This document shows positions 9,625-18,133 of a stretch of DNA of 64,000 nt, in pieces. The DNA comes from Saccharomonospora viridis DSM 43017 (lineage in GTDB: Bacteria > Actinomycetota > Actinomycetes > Mycobacteriales > Pseudonocardiaceae): contig NC_013159.1 of the NCBI RefSeq assembly GCF_000023865.1, positions 3,994,001 to 4,058,000 on the forward strand. The letters are read 5' to 3'. Positions within the stretch are counted from its first letter, which is position 1; each line of letters opens with the position of its first letter. A model generated the notes under the pieces. It was not told the DNA's origin and did not search any database. It saw only the letters and a program-made list of their open reading frames with translations. A program made the translations under genes and the position numbers.

Positions 9625-9661
9625 ACAGGCCGGGCTCGTAATATCACCGAGCCCGGCCTGT
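9625..9661 (-). terminator. Strong intercistronic hairpin between the iniB- and iniA-like genes
   Basis: A perfect 14-base-pair stem (arms 9625-9638 and 9648-9661) with a 9-base loop, lying between the iniB-like stop and the iniA-like start. No run of T follows on either strand, so it is not a canonical intrinsic terminator. In a leftward operon it could be a partial terminator or RNA stabiliser that makes more of the iniB product than of the two GTPases. Confidence 0.7.
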
Positions 9662-9684
9662 TACTTGATCGATATTACCCGGAG

Positions 9685-10971
9685 TCAGTGTCCGAGGTCG
9701 AAATCGCTGATGCCGGAGCCTCCGGAGAGCAGATCTTCGCCCTTCTCGGCGATGCCTCCCAGGGGGCTGCCACTGACCGTGTCGGCCATGCGCGCGGTCT
9801 CCTCGAAACCGTGCACGACATCCCCCATGGGCTGCGGCAGCGGGTTCGCCACCGGCAGCTCCGGCAGGTCCGCACCGAGCTGATCGGACACCGAGCTCAG
9901 GTTCTCCCGCACGTCGGACGCCAGGTCCTGCACCGCACCGCCCACATTCGACAGACCACCGTCGAGTTCGGTCGTCCGCACCGCCTCATCGACCTGCGGC
10001 AGAGCGCTCGGCTCCTCGGACAGCACCTGCTCGTCCACGGCCGGCACTTCGGCCGGAGCCGGCGCCGTCTGGGCGGGCGCCTCGACGGGGACGTCGGCCG
10101 GCACCTGCGGGACCTCCATGGCCGGCTGTTCGACGGCGGAACGGGCGACCTCGGGCAGAGCGACGCCCTCGGATGCCACGTAGCTGGCGACCGCGCCGGC
10201 CGTGAACTCACTGCTGCGTGTGAGCGTGTCGGCGTCGAGGGTGTCCGCCTGGACACTCACCGGGCCCATCTCGACCTCGTCGAGTGTCGGCGTACCCGAG
10301 AACTCGAAGCCGTAGTTACCGAGCGGCGTCTCGGACGAGCCGCCCAGGACCAGCTTGTCCTCGGACACGGCGGTGGTGGCCTCGGTGCTGATCGAGTCGG
10401 TGCGCAGCCCCACGCCGCCGCTGAAGGCCTCCGTGTTGGCCGTGCCGAGCAGAGCCGCGTCCAGGTGCTCGGATTCGACGAACCCCTTACCGGACGCGAC
10501 GTCGTGGCCGAGGGTGCCGCCGACGGCGACCCCACCGGCCTCCGAGTGCAGACTCGTCATGCCGGTCAGGTCCTGGCCGGTGTCGGCCCTACCGGCGCCC
10601 GCGGACTCGGCCACGCTCTTCAGCCGTTCGATGGCACCCGCCAGGTCGTTGGAAATACCCTGCAGGTCGTCGGAGAGTCCCAGGTCGGTGTTCACCAGGC
10701 CGCCCCTGGACACCACGTGTTCACCGGAGTCCACGGCGAACAGCAACACGTCCTGCACGTCCTCGGCCGTGATGTCGTCCAACCCCGCCGACTCCAACGT
10801 CCCCGCCGGGTCCTGCGCGAAGGCTTCCCGCGCGGACGCGTCGTACAGCAGGTTCAGCACGAAGTCGTGCAGCGTCTGCTCCTGCGGGACGGCGTTCACG
10901 GACTCGGGAACTGCGGGTTCGGAAACGGCGGCCCCGTGCTGCGGCTCCGGCTCCCCCTGTGTGCGCATCAA
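9685..10971 (-). CDS. iniB: IniB-like acidic low-complexity protein
   Basis: A 428-residue acidic protein. Residues about 27-80 (TLHDFVLNLLYD, then AGLDDITAEDVQDVLLF) resemble the short N-terminal domain of mycobacterial IniB. The rest is low-complexity, rich in Ala, Gly, Val, Glu and Pro with degenerate repeats, and ends in ISDFDLGH, like the IniB tail. No signal peptide or membrane helix is seen. The start is TTG at 10971, 8 bases after GGAGG, with an ATG immediately after it. It is the first gene of the leftward iniBAC-type operon. Its molecular function is unknown even in mycobacteria; it may form a scaffold for the dynamin-like partners. Confidence 0.82.
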   Translation of the reverse strand: MMRTQGEPEPQHGAAVSEPAVPESVNAVPQEQTLHDFVLNLLYDASAREAFAQDPAGTLESAGLDDITAEDVQDVLLFAVDSGEHVVSRGGLVNTDLGLSDDLQGISNDLAGAIERLKSVAESAGAGRADTGQDLTGMTSLHSEAGGVAVGGTLGHDVASGKGFVESEHLDAALLGTANTEAFSGGVGLRTDSISTEATTAVSEDKLVLGGSSETPLGNYGFEFSGTPTLDEVEMGPVSVQADTLDADTLTRSSEFTAGAVASYVASEGVALPEVARSAVEQPAMEVPQVPADVPVEAPAQTAPAPAEVPAVDEQVLSEEPSALPQVDEAVRTTELDGGLSNVGGAVQDLASDVRENLSSVSDQLGADLPELPVANPLPQPMGDVVHGFEETARMADTVSGSPLGGIAEKGEDLLSGGSGISDFDLGH

Positions 10972-11069
10972 GGTTCTTCCCTCCAGTCAGGCATACGTCC
11001 GTTGTCGGCATTCATCGCCGCGCGCGACGGCGAGCCCGACGCTAGGGACGACACCGCCGCGTGGGCATC

Positions 11070-11128
11070 GGGGAAGAGCCCGAGTTCTTCCCCACTCAAG
11101 GCGGCGGCCGCGTTAGGGGCTTTAGGGG
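11070..11128. promoter_or_regulatory. Inverted and direct repeats in the ini divergent promoter region
   Basis: The 286-base gap between the iniB-like gene (leftward) and the Hsp70-like gene (rightward) contains a perfect inverted repeat with arms GGGGAAGA (11070-11077) and TCTTCCCC (11086-11093). It also holds a direct repeat TTAGGGG at 11113-11119 and 11122-11128, spaced 9 bases. These are candidate binding sites for the LuxR-type regulator encoded at 12598-15108. The assignment is inference from position. Confidence 0.5.
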
Positions 11129-11257
11129 ATAGGCCGAACAGCCGATTCGGGGATGTCATCCGGACGTATGACTTTGGTACGAAAGGATGCACCGTTTTCG
11201 ACCGGGGCGTTCCGCGCCGGAAGAGATCACCGTGACCGTCGTGAGGAAGCGTTACGT

Positions 11258-12598
11258 ATGCGCTATGTCCTGGGGATACATCTCGGCGCGACCCGCGTGA
11301 CCGCAGCCGTGTGTCGTCATCGCCGAGGCCGGTGGGAACAGGCCGAGGTGGTCCCCCTCGGACCCACCACCCCCTGGACGGACTCCGTGCTGCACGTGTC
11401 CGCCCACGGTGACCTCCTCGTGGGACAAGCCGCGCTGCGACACGCCGCCACAGAACCCGAACGGGTGGCCAGAGCCCCGTTGCACCGTACCGGTGATCCG
11501 GTTCCGTTCGTGCTCGGTGACACGACCTATCCCGCCGAGACGTTGGCCGCCGGGATGATCGGTTGGGTGGCCGACCGCGTCGCCGAGGTCGAGACCGCCC
11601 ACGCCGAACGCATCGTCGTGACACACCCTCCGGGCTGGTCGGCCTACCGCAGAGGACTGCTGCACCAGGCACTCGACGCCGCCGAACTCCCCGGCGTACT
11701 GGCCCTGCCCAGTCCGATCGCGGCCGCCGAGAACCACTTCGCCCGCCAGCAAGTCGAGGACGTCGAACCGGGACGACTGCTGGCGGTGTGCCTCATCGGC
11801 GGCGTGCATGTCGAAACGGCCTTGCTCCGCAGGTCGCCACTCGGTCTCGAGTTGCTGGCACACGAGGGGTCCGACGAACACGAGGCGGGCTGTCGCTTGG
11901 ACGACTTGTTGGTGCGGCACGTCGCGGAACGCACCGAGACGGACACCGGTGATCCTTTCGCGATGAGCCGATTACGCGCGGCGTGTATCGCGGCGAAGGA
12001 ACGGTTGTCGACGACACCGGAGGTGTTCGTCACCGACACCGTGTCGGTGACCCGGCAGGAGTTCGAGGAACTGGCCAGGCCGGTGTTGGAGGTCGCGATC
12101 GGGAGATTGCGCCGGCTGACTTCCCGGGTCCCCTCCGAACAGCTCGCCGCGGCCCTTATGGCCGGAGGAAGCGCACGCATCCCCCTTGTCTCCGCGCTGG
12201 CTCGCACTATGCTCCCGTGCCCCGTCGTGGTCGACGACGACCCGGGCACGGCCCTGTGTCGGGGCGCGGCCTTGTCGGCACGCCCGAGGCCTCGAAACCC
12301 CCGGCCGACCCAGGACTCCAAGTCCAAGATGGACCAAGCGAGCGGGTCGGACATGGCGGACATGATGGACACAATGGACACACTGATCTCGACGGACGCC
12401 GTGAAAGCATGGCCGGCGAAGGAAGCGAACTCACTCGACGTACCCATAGGCTATGGCTCGGACGTCTCCTCGTTCGACGACGAGGAACCACCACCGCAAC
12501 GACCCCCCGTGAAGATCACGCCGTTGCAGCCACCCCGCCGTCGGTTCGCGTTGGCCCGCAAGAGCAACTCGACCGATGACCGAGACGAGGAGCGCTGA
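11258..12598 (+). CDS. Hsp70-like actin-fold ATPase in the ini locus
   Basis: A 446-residue protein with an Hsp70/actin-like nucleotide-binding fold. The phosphate-1 loop reads GIHLGATRV near residue 6 (compare GIDLGTT in DnaK), a phosphate-2 stretch CLIGGVHVE lies near 175, and an adenosine-type motif AGGSARIPLV lies near 305. There is no DnaK substrate-binding domain; instead about 100 C-terminal residues are low-complexity, with several Met-Asp repeats near 365-375 and a Pro-rich basic tail. I chose the ATG at 11258 because GAGGAAG lies 8 bases upstream. Its stop overlaps the regulator's ATG (TGATG). It may act as a nucleotide-dependent sensor or chaperone for the regulator or the ini proteins. 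Confidence 0.8.
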   Translation: MRYVLGIHLGATRVTAAVCRHRRGRWEQAEVVPLGPTTPWTDSVLHVSAHGDLLVGQAALRHAATEPERVARAPLHRTGDPVPFVLGDTTYPAETLAAGMIGWVADRVAEVETAHAERIVVTHPPGWSAYRRGLLHQALDAAELPGVLALPSPIAAAENHFARQQVEDVEPGRLLAVCLIGGVHVETALLRRSPLGLELLAHEGSDEHEAGCRLDDLLVRHVAERTETDTGDPFAMSRLRAACIAAKERLSTTPEVFVTDTVSVTRQEFEELARPVLEVAIGRLRRLTSRVPSEQLAAALMAGGSARIPLVSALARTMLPCPVVVDDDPGTALCRGAALSARPRPRNPRPTQDSKSKMDQASGSDMADMMDTMDTLISTDAVKAWPAKEANSLDVPIGYGSDVSSFDDEEPPPQRPPVKITPLQPPRRRFALARKSNSTDDRDEER

Positions 12599-15108
12599 TG
12601 CCGCGTACGGGCACCGACGCCACCGAGTCACCACGTCCAGCGGCCCCACGTCCCCCGCGACTTTCCTCGACGAGTCCGGAACCGCTTCTCGACGAACCCA
12701 CCCGGGAACTGTGCGCGAACATCGCCCGGGGCACGCTCGCGCCCGCGCGACTGGCCGTCGTCGCCCCCGGCGGGCACGGCAAGACCGCCGTACTGCACCA
12801 CCTCGCACGTCGCTGCGAACGACACGGGACCACCGTGTCGTGGTTCGGCCAGGACGACGATGCCGCGGACCTCGTGCTCGTCGACGACGCCCACACCCTC
12901 CCCGACGCCGCCTTGGCCGAACTGCACGCACTGGCCGAAGACGAGACCAGGGGGCTGGTGGTCGCCGCCCGACCGTGGCCCCGCCCCACGACACTGAACG
13001 CCGTGCTGTCCCGACTGCGGGGACAGGTGGTACTGCGCCCCCTCGACCGCCGCAGGATCGCGGCCCTGCTCGGACGGGAGCGCGCGGCGTTGGCCGAATT
13101 CGTGCACGCCCAGACCCTGGGCATCCCCGGGTTCGCCGTGCGACTCGCCACCGCCTTCGGCAAGGCGGGCGACCCGCCGCGGGATTCGACGGACCTGCCC
13201 GCGTCAGTACTCGCGGAGTTCCGCCCCGACCTCGACGGACTCACCGGGGAGGCGCTGTCACTCCTGCTCGCGGCCGTCTCCGGGGCAGGCCCCGATGTCG
13301 ATCTGCTGGCCGGATTGCTCGACACGGACCGCCACGGTGTCGCGCGCGCCATCGACGCGGTCAGGGCCTGTGGGCTGCTGGACCACGACGGCACCCCGTT
13401 ACCGCTGGTGGCCCACGCGGTGAAGGCCCTGGTGCCCAGCGAACAGCGGTTGGCGGTGTCGCAGCGGCTGGTCCGGCTGCAACTCGACCGCAAGGGACCC
13501 GTGCTCAACCTGGTCCTTCCGCTTCTGGGCAGCGGACTCAGCGGCGCCGAACCGGCCCAGGCGTTCGAGGCCGCCGCCGACGAGGCCGCCGAGTCGGACC
13601 CGGCGCTGGCCGCGAAGTTGTATTCGGCCGCGGCCAGCGCGGGACGGTCGGAACGGGCGCTGGGACGTCGCTGGGCCGAGGCCGCCGCGCGCGCCGGGGA
13701 CCTGGACACCGCTTTGCGTCTGGCCGACCAGGTGCTCACCGACCCCGAGGCCGAGGGACGTGCCGACGCCGCGAGCACCGCCGCCACCGCTTGTGTCTAC
13801 AAAGGTCAGTTGGATCGCGCCGGGGAACTGTACCTGTGGGCGGACACCCAGCCGGCCCGGGTGCATGCCGCCTTGGTGTCGCTCCAGCAGGGAAAGCTCG
13901 ACAAGGCCACGGAACTGTTGGCCGCTCAGCCCTCCGATGCCCCTCCCACGCTGTTCGCCGGTGCGATGTCGGCGCTGGTCCGCGGCGTGATCCAATCGGT
14001 GACCGAGGACCCCACGACCGCTTTGTCCACATTGGCCGATTCTGCCGAAATGCTGGAACCCGTGGGACGCTCGCTGTTCCTTCCCGACACCCCCGCCGCC
14101 GTCGGTGCCTTGGTCGGGATGCACTGCGGTGAGCTGTCCCTCGCCCGGTCGCTGCTGGAACGCGCCGTGGACACCGAGGTCGGAGGTCTGGCCGGACGCA
14201 CCCGGCACCTGCTGCTGTCGGCCTGGATCTCCATGCTGACCGGGGACACGGACACGGCCACACGCACCCTCCAGCGGGCCGGCGACCGACTGAGCCCCCG
14301 GGACGAGCTGTTCGCCATCGCCCTGCGCATCGGGGTGGCCCGCAGGACCGGCGACTCGGCCCGCCTGCGCACGCTGTGGGCCGAGGCACGCGAAACCGTC
14401 ATCCGGCTGCGGGCCGACCTGTTCACGATCATGCCGTTCGGTGAGCTGGCGGTCGTGGCCGCACGAGTCGGAGAGCACGATCGCCTCACCCACCACCTCG
14501 ACCGCGTCCGGAGACTGCTGCACGCGCTCGGCGACCCACCACTGTGGACGGCCATGGCGCACTGGTCCGGCTTGCACGCCGCGATCGCGGCCGACCGGAG
14601 GGACGAGGTGGCCGAACACGCGCGAGCCCTGACCGGCTGGGACGGATACAGCTCCTTCCACAAAGCCATGGCCGAGGCGGCCGCATGCTGGCTCGACACC
14701 CTGAACGGGAACGTCCGGGCCGACCGCGTGGAATCGGCGGCCACCCGACTGCACGCCGTGGGGCTGCGCTGGGACGCCGCGCGGTTGGCGGGTCAGGCCG
14801 CCATCCGCACCACCGACCGGACGGCCATGGTGACGCTGCTGGAACGCGCACGGACGTTGCAAGGCCCCTCCTCCACGAGTGACCAGCGGCAACCGACGGC
14901 CTCACCGGGTGAGGCCGTCCTCAGCGAACGGGAACGCCAGGTGGCCGAATTGGTGGTGTCGGGCCTGACCTACCGACAGATCGGTGACCGGCTGTTCATC
15001 TCCGCCAAAACCGTCGAACACCACATGGCCCGCATGCGGCAGCGGCTCGGCGCCACCAGCCGGCCCGACCTGCTGGCTCGGCTACGCACACTCGTCACGA
15101 CGGGCTGA
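12598..15108 (+). CDS. Large LuxR-type (STAND/AAA+-like) regulator, IniR-like
   Basis: An 836-residue transcription regulator. The N-terminal P-loop domain has a Walker A, APGGHGKTA, near residue 57 and a Walker B, LVLVDDAH, near 93. The middle is a long Ala/Leu-rich helical repeat region (TPR-like) and the last 65 residues are a LuxR-type HTH (LSERERQVAELV, then KTVEHHMARM). This layout and length match the mycobacterial regulator IniR (Rv0339c), which sits beside and controls iniBAC. It probably senses a small molecule or envelope stress and activates the divergent ini promoter. It is translationally coupled to the Hsp70-like gene and overlaps the convergent next gene by 14 bases. Confidence 0.85.
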   Translation: MPRTGTDATESPRPAAPRPPRLSSTSPEPLLDEPTRELCANIARGTLAPARLAVVAPGGHGKTAVLHHLARRCERHGTTVSWFGQDDDAADLVLVDDAHTLPDAALAELHALAEDETRGLVVAARPWPRPTTLNAVLSRLRGQVVLRPLDRRRIAALLGRERAALAEFVHAQTLGIPGFAVRLATAFGKAGDPPRDSTDLPASVLAEFRPDLDGLTGEALSLLLAAVSGAGPDVDLLAGLLDTDRHGVARAIDAVRACGLLDHDGTPLPLVAHAVKALVPSEQRLAVSQRLVRLQLDRKGPVLNLVLPLLGSGLSGAEPAQAFEAAADEAAESDPALAAKLYSAAASAGRSERALGRRWAEAAARAGDLDTALRLADQVLTDPEAEGRADAASTAATACVYKGQLDRAGELYLWADTQPARVHAALVSLQQGKLDKATELLAAQPSDAPPTLFAGAMSALVRGVIQSVTEDPTTALSTLADSAEMLEPVGRSLFLPDTPAAVGALVGMHCGELSLARSLLERAVDTEVGGLAGRTRHLLLSAWISMLTGDTDTATRTLQRAGDRLSPRDELFAIALRIGVARRTGDSARLRTLWAEARETVIRLRADLFTIMPFGELAVVAARVGEHDRLTHHLDRVRRLLHALGDPPLWTAMAHWSGLHAAIAADRRDEVAEHARALTGWDGYSSFHKAMAEAAACWLDTLNGNVRADRVESAATRLHAVGLRWDAARLAGQAAIRTTDRTAMVTLLERARTLQGPSSTSDQRQPTASPGEAVLSERERQVAELVVSGLTYRQIGDRLFISAKTVEHHMARMRQRLGATSRPDLLARLRTLVTTG

Positions 15109-17806
15109 CGCGTCGGTCCACGGTCCGGTCGGTCGCCGCGCGCCACTCGATGTACCCGCCCTGGAAGTCGTTCCTGCGACCGCCGGTCACGGAGTACTCG
15201 CTGGACACCGGGTAGCCGAGATACGAACGCTCCCACCCCAGCGAGGCCCAGTGCCGGCGGATCGCGCCGTAGACGGCGTGCGCCCCGGTCCGTGGCGTCC
15301 AGTAGACGGAGCCACCCTTGCTGAAGTGGTTGTAACGACCGATGCCGTCCGGGGTCCGGCTCTCATCCGTGGTCGGGTAACCCAGCGGTCCGCGCTCCCA
15401 GCGCAGAGCCGCCCAGCGTTTCCGGATCTCACCCCAGACGGCGTGCGCGCCCGTCTCCGGGGTCCAGTACACGGAGACGGCCCGCGTGTAGGGCGTACCG
15501 AGGAAGTGGTTGAACCGGCCCCGGCCGTCGGGGGTCACGGTCTGGTCGGTGGTGGGTGGGCCGAACCTCTTGTGGCCGCCGAGTTCCACGTATTTCTCCG
15601 CGATCGGACCGTGCACCTCGTGCGTCCCCGTCCCGGCCGACCAGTACAACCGCCCGTCGGCGTGTTCGCGGTAGTACACATCACCGTCGATCACCACGGG
15701 GCCGGTCGGTTCGCCCAGGATGTCCCGCAGTCCCGGCTCGTTCGCGTACCGCTGTTCCACGGGCGTGGCGTACAGCGCGGTGAGGGTGAACTCCTCGTCC
15801 GGCATCGTGAACGTGTGCGTACGTTCCGAGGCGCCGTTCTCCCACGCGGAGAACACCGACTCGCCGTCGGCGGCCGTCCCCGCGGCGGCCACACTCACCG
15901 TGGCACCCGCGGTGACCATGGCCGTACCGCCCCTGGTCGAGGTGTCGCCGTCCCCTTCGCTCGCGATCTCCACGGCGGCGGGGACATTGCTCGACAACGT
16001 CAGCCGATGCTCGCGCGGTAACGCCGTGAAGGTGTAGGAACTGGACACTCCTTCGCTGTCCGTGGCCGTGGCCGTCAGTTCCATGTGCGAGTCGGGGTGA
16101 TCGGTGAACGGGACGGAGAACCTCGTGCCCTCACCCGACTCCGAGGGGTGGGAGTGGCAGGTGGCGTCCTCGGGACAGTGCACCACCGTGGCCTGCCAGC
16201 TCACGTCGAGCAAACCGTCCTCGTCGTCCTCGGCCCACACGCTCACCGACACCGTCTCACCCACCGCGTAGGTGCGGTCCTCCTCTGTTCGGGCCCGCAG
16301 CCGCGGGGTGTGGTTACCCGGGACCACGGTGACCTCGGCGGTCCCACTCGCGCCGGCCGCATCGGTGACGGTGAGCGTGGCGGTGAAACGCTCCTCGGAG
16401 GAGTCGTAGACGTGCTCGACCCGCTTACCCGTGTCGGAGGTCCCGTCGCCGAAATCCCAGTGGTAGGTCAACGGGTCGCCGTCGAAGTCGAAGGACTCAC
16501 CCCCGTCGAACGTCACCGTGCGGGTCTCGGGATCGGTCTCCAGGCTCACCTTCGCGACGGGCCGCTGGTTACCGGGTGTGTACGTGAGCCGCTTCAGCTT
16601 CCCCGACCCGATGTCGGCGAACACGATGTCGCCGTTGGCCGCGGTGTCGAACTTCACCGGCCTCCCGATGTGCGTGCCCAGCGGGGGGCTCTCGGGGGAC
16701 CGGACCAGTCTGCCCTGGTCGTCGTAGCGGAGTGACCACAGCTTCTGGTGGGTGTAGTCACCGAAGAAGTACGCACCCCGGTATTCCTCCGGATAACTGG
16801 TGCCCGTGTAGACGACGCCACCGGTGACGCTGTTGGCCGAGTCGACGTCCCGGCCGTGGCGGAACTGCACCAACGGAGCCGTGTTCGGCGCGTCCTCGCA
16901 CTCGGGCAGCTCCCGGTACCCGGGGGTGCCTTCGGTGCCTTCCCAACACGGCCAACCGTAGTCCCGGCCGGGTTGCACGAGGTTGATCTCCTCCCACCGG
17001 TTCCAGCCGACGTCCCCGAGGATCGGCAATCCACTGCGAGGGTCGAGCGACAGCCGGAAGGGGCTGCGGAACCCACTCGCGAAGATCTTGCTGCGGGCGG
17101 AGTCCGGATCGGCCGGATCGTAGAAGGGATTCCCCGGCACACCCCGACCGTCGGCGGTGAGGTGCAGGACCTTGCCTTGGAGCGCGTACGGTTTCTGGGC
17201 CCGCAGGGCACGCGCGTCCACCTCGGTGTAGCTGGCGACGTCACCGATCGACACCCAGATGGTGCCGTCCTCGTCGGCCACGATGCCGGTGATGCCGTGC
17301 ACGTTGGCGTCCCCCGGCAGCCGCAGCAGTTCCGTCTCGTTCGTCAACCCCGTCGGTTCCGGGGAACCCGTGACCTCCCACCGGGCCAGGGTCAGGTCGT
17401 AGGAGCCGCCGCCCGTGGGGACCGACCGTGCGAGGTAGATGTGGCGCGACGTCTCGTAGTCGGAGGCGACGGCGAGGCCGACGAGCCCCATGTCCTGCTG
17501 TGACTCCACGGACAGACTGCGGAGGACGCGGCTGTGTCCGTCGGTCGAGACCCAGGCGACCTTCCCCGTCTTGCCGGTGGTGAGGACGCTGCCGTCCGGC
17601 AGGTACGCGAAATCGGTCAAATCCCCCGGCGACTGTCCACTCGGCGATTCCCGAAGCGCGAATCCCTCGGGTACCCGGGGTTCCTCGGCCAGGGCGGCGC
17701 CGCTGCCCACGGTCGTCGCGAACACGGTGACAAGGCTCGCCGCCAGGGCCGTCGAGGCGACGACGGCCGCCAAACGTGAGAACGGACGGTTTCGACCAGA
17801 ACACAT
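15095..17806 (-). CDS. Secreted sorbosone/glucose dehydrogenase-like protein with PKD and LGFP repeats
   Basis: A 903-residue secreted protein. Residues 1-42 are a signal peptide (basic start, hydrophobic core, AALAEE cleavage region). Residues about 45-400 are a six-bladed propeller of the glucose/sorbosone dehydrogenase type, with propeller segments such as GDVGWNRWEEI and GRDYGWPCWEG. Residues about 405-500 are a PKD domain (YHWDFGDGTSDTG), followed by an Ig-like stretch and, from about 690, at least three LGFP repeats. LGFP repeats are thought to help anchor proteins in the envelope of mycolate bacteria. It probably oxidises a sugar with a PQQ-type cofactor outside the cell; the substrate is unknown. 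The start is rightmost, at 17806. Confidence 0.85.
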   Translation of the reverse strand: MCSGRNRPFSRLAAVVASTALAASLVTVFATTVGSGAALAEEPRVPEGFALRESPSGQSPGDLTDFAYLPDGSVLTTGKTGKVAWVSTDGHSRVLRSLSVESQQDMGLVGLAVASDYETSRHIYLARSVPTGGGSYDLTLARWEVTGSPEPTGLTNETELLRLPGDANVHGITGIVADEDGTIWVSIGDVASYTEVDARALRAQKPYALQGKVLHLTADGRGVPGNPFYDPADPDSARSKIFASGFRSPFRLSLDPRSGLPILGDVGWNRWEEINLVQPGRDYGWPCWEGTEGTPGYRELPECEDAPNTAPLVQFRHGRDVDSANSVTGGVVYTGTSYPEEYRGAYFFGDYTHQKLWSLRYDDQGRLVRSPESPPLGTHIGRPVKFDTAANGDIVFADIGSGKLKRLTYTPGNQRPVAKVSLETDPETRTVTFDGGESFDFDGDPLTYHWDFGDGTSDTGKRVEHVYDSSEERFTATLTVTDAAGASGTAEVTVVPGNHTPRLRARTEEDRTYAVGETVSVSVWAEDDEDGLLDVSWQATVVHCPEDATCHSHPSESGEGTRFSVPFTDHPDSHMELTATATDSEGVSSSYTFTALPREHRLTLSSNVPAAVEIASEGDGDTSTRGGTAMVTAGATVSVAAAGTAADGESVFSAWENGASERTHTFTMPDEEFTLTALYATPVEQRYANEPGLRDILGEPTGPVVIDGDVYYREHADGRLYWSAGTGTHEVHGPIAEKYVELGGHKRFGPPTTDQTVTPDGRGRFNHFLGTPYTRAVSVYWTPETGAHAVWGEIRKRWAALRWERGPLGYPTTDESRTPDGIGRYNHFSKGGSVYWTPRTGAHAVYGAIRRHWASLGWERSYLGYPVSSEYSVTGGRRNDFQGGYIEWRAATDRTVDRRVSPS

Positions 17807-17932
17807 ACCGTCACATTCGACGTCCGAGGCGGGGACGTTTCCGCCGACACACCGATTGAGCTAATTCCGAACCTCTTCGAGGGAAAAGCTGCGCACGTTC
17901 GAGCGAACCCGCTCCCCATCGGGGCAAGACGC

Positions 17933-17968
17933 AAAACGCCGGGCGATCCTGTGCGGATCACCCGGCGT
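17933..17968 (-). terminator. Intrinsic terminator of tRNA-Ser
   Basis: A 14-base stem with one mismatch (arms 17936-17949 and 17955-17968) and a 5-base loop, followed on the minus strand by TTTT (17936-17933). It lies directly after the tRNA 3' end, in the right orientation. Confidence 0.85.
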
Positions 17969-17973
17969 CCTCG

Positions 17974-18061
17974 TGGCGGTAGCGGTGGGATTTGAACCCA
18001 CGGACGGTTGCCCGTCACACGATTTCGAGTCGTGCTCCTTCGGCCGCTCGGACACGCTACC
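17974..18061 (-). tRNA. tRNA-Ser (anticodon CGA)
   Basis: The acceptor stem GGTAGCG pairs with CGCTACC, the anticodon loop is CTCGAAA with anticodon CGA, and a long variable arm typical of class II tRNAs is present. The T arm has TTCAAAT. The discriminator base is G, as in serine tRNAs, and CCA is encoded at 17976-17974. It reads UCG codons. Confidence 0.95.
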
Positions 18062-18133
18062 GCTGGATACGATACTGCATGGCCTCGATGCCTCGACGAC
18101 GGGTCCGCCGATTCGCGTCGATACCCCCGCCCC

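Noticed and set aside
15187-17864. Several 60-250 codon frames antisense to the sugar-dehydrogenase gene
   Set aside because: They lack starts with ribosome sites and are shadows of a gene with a clear signal peptide and domains.
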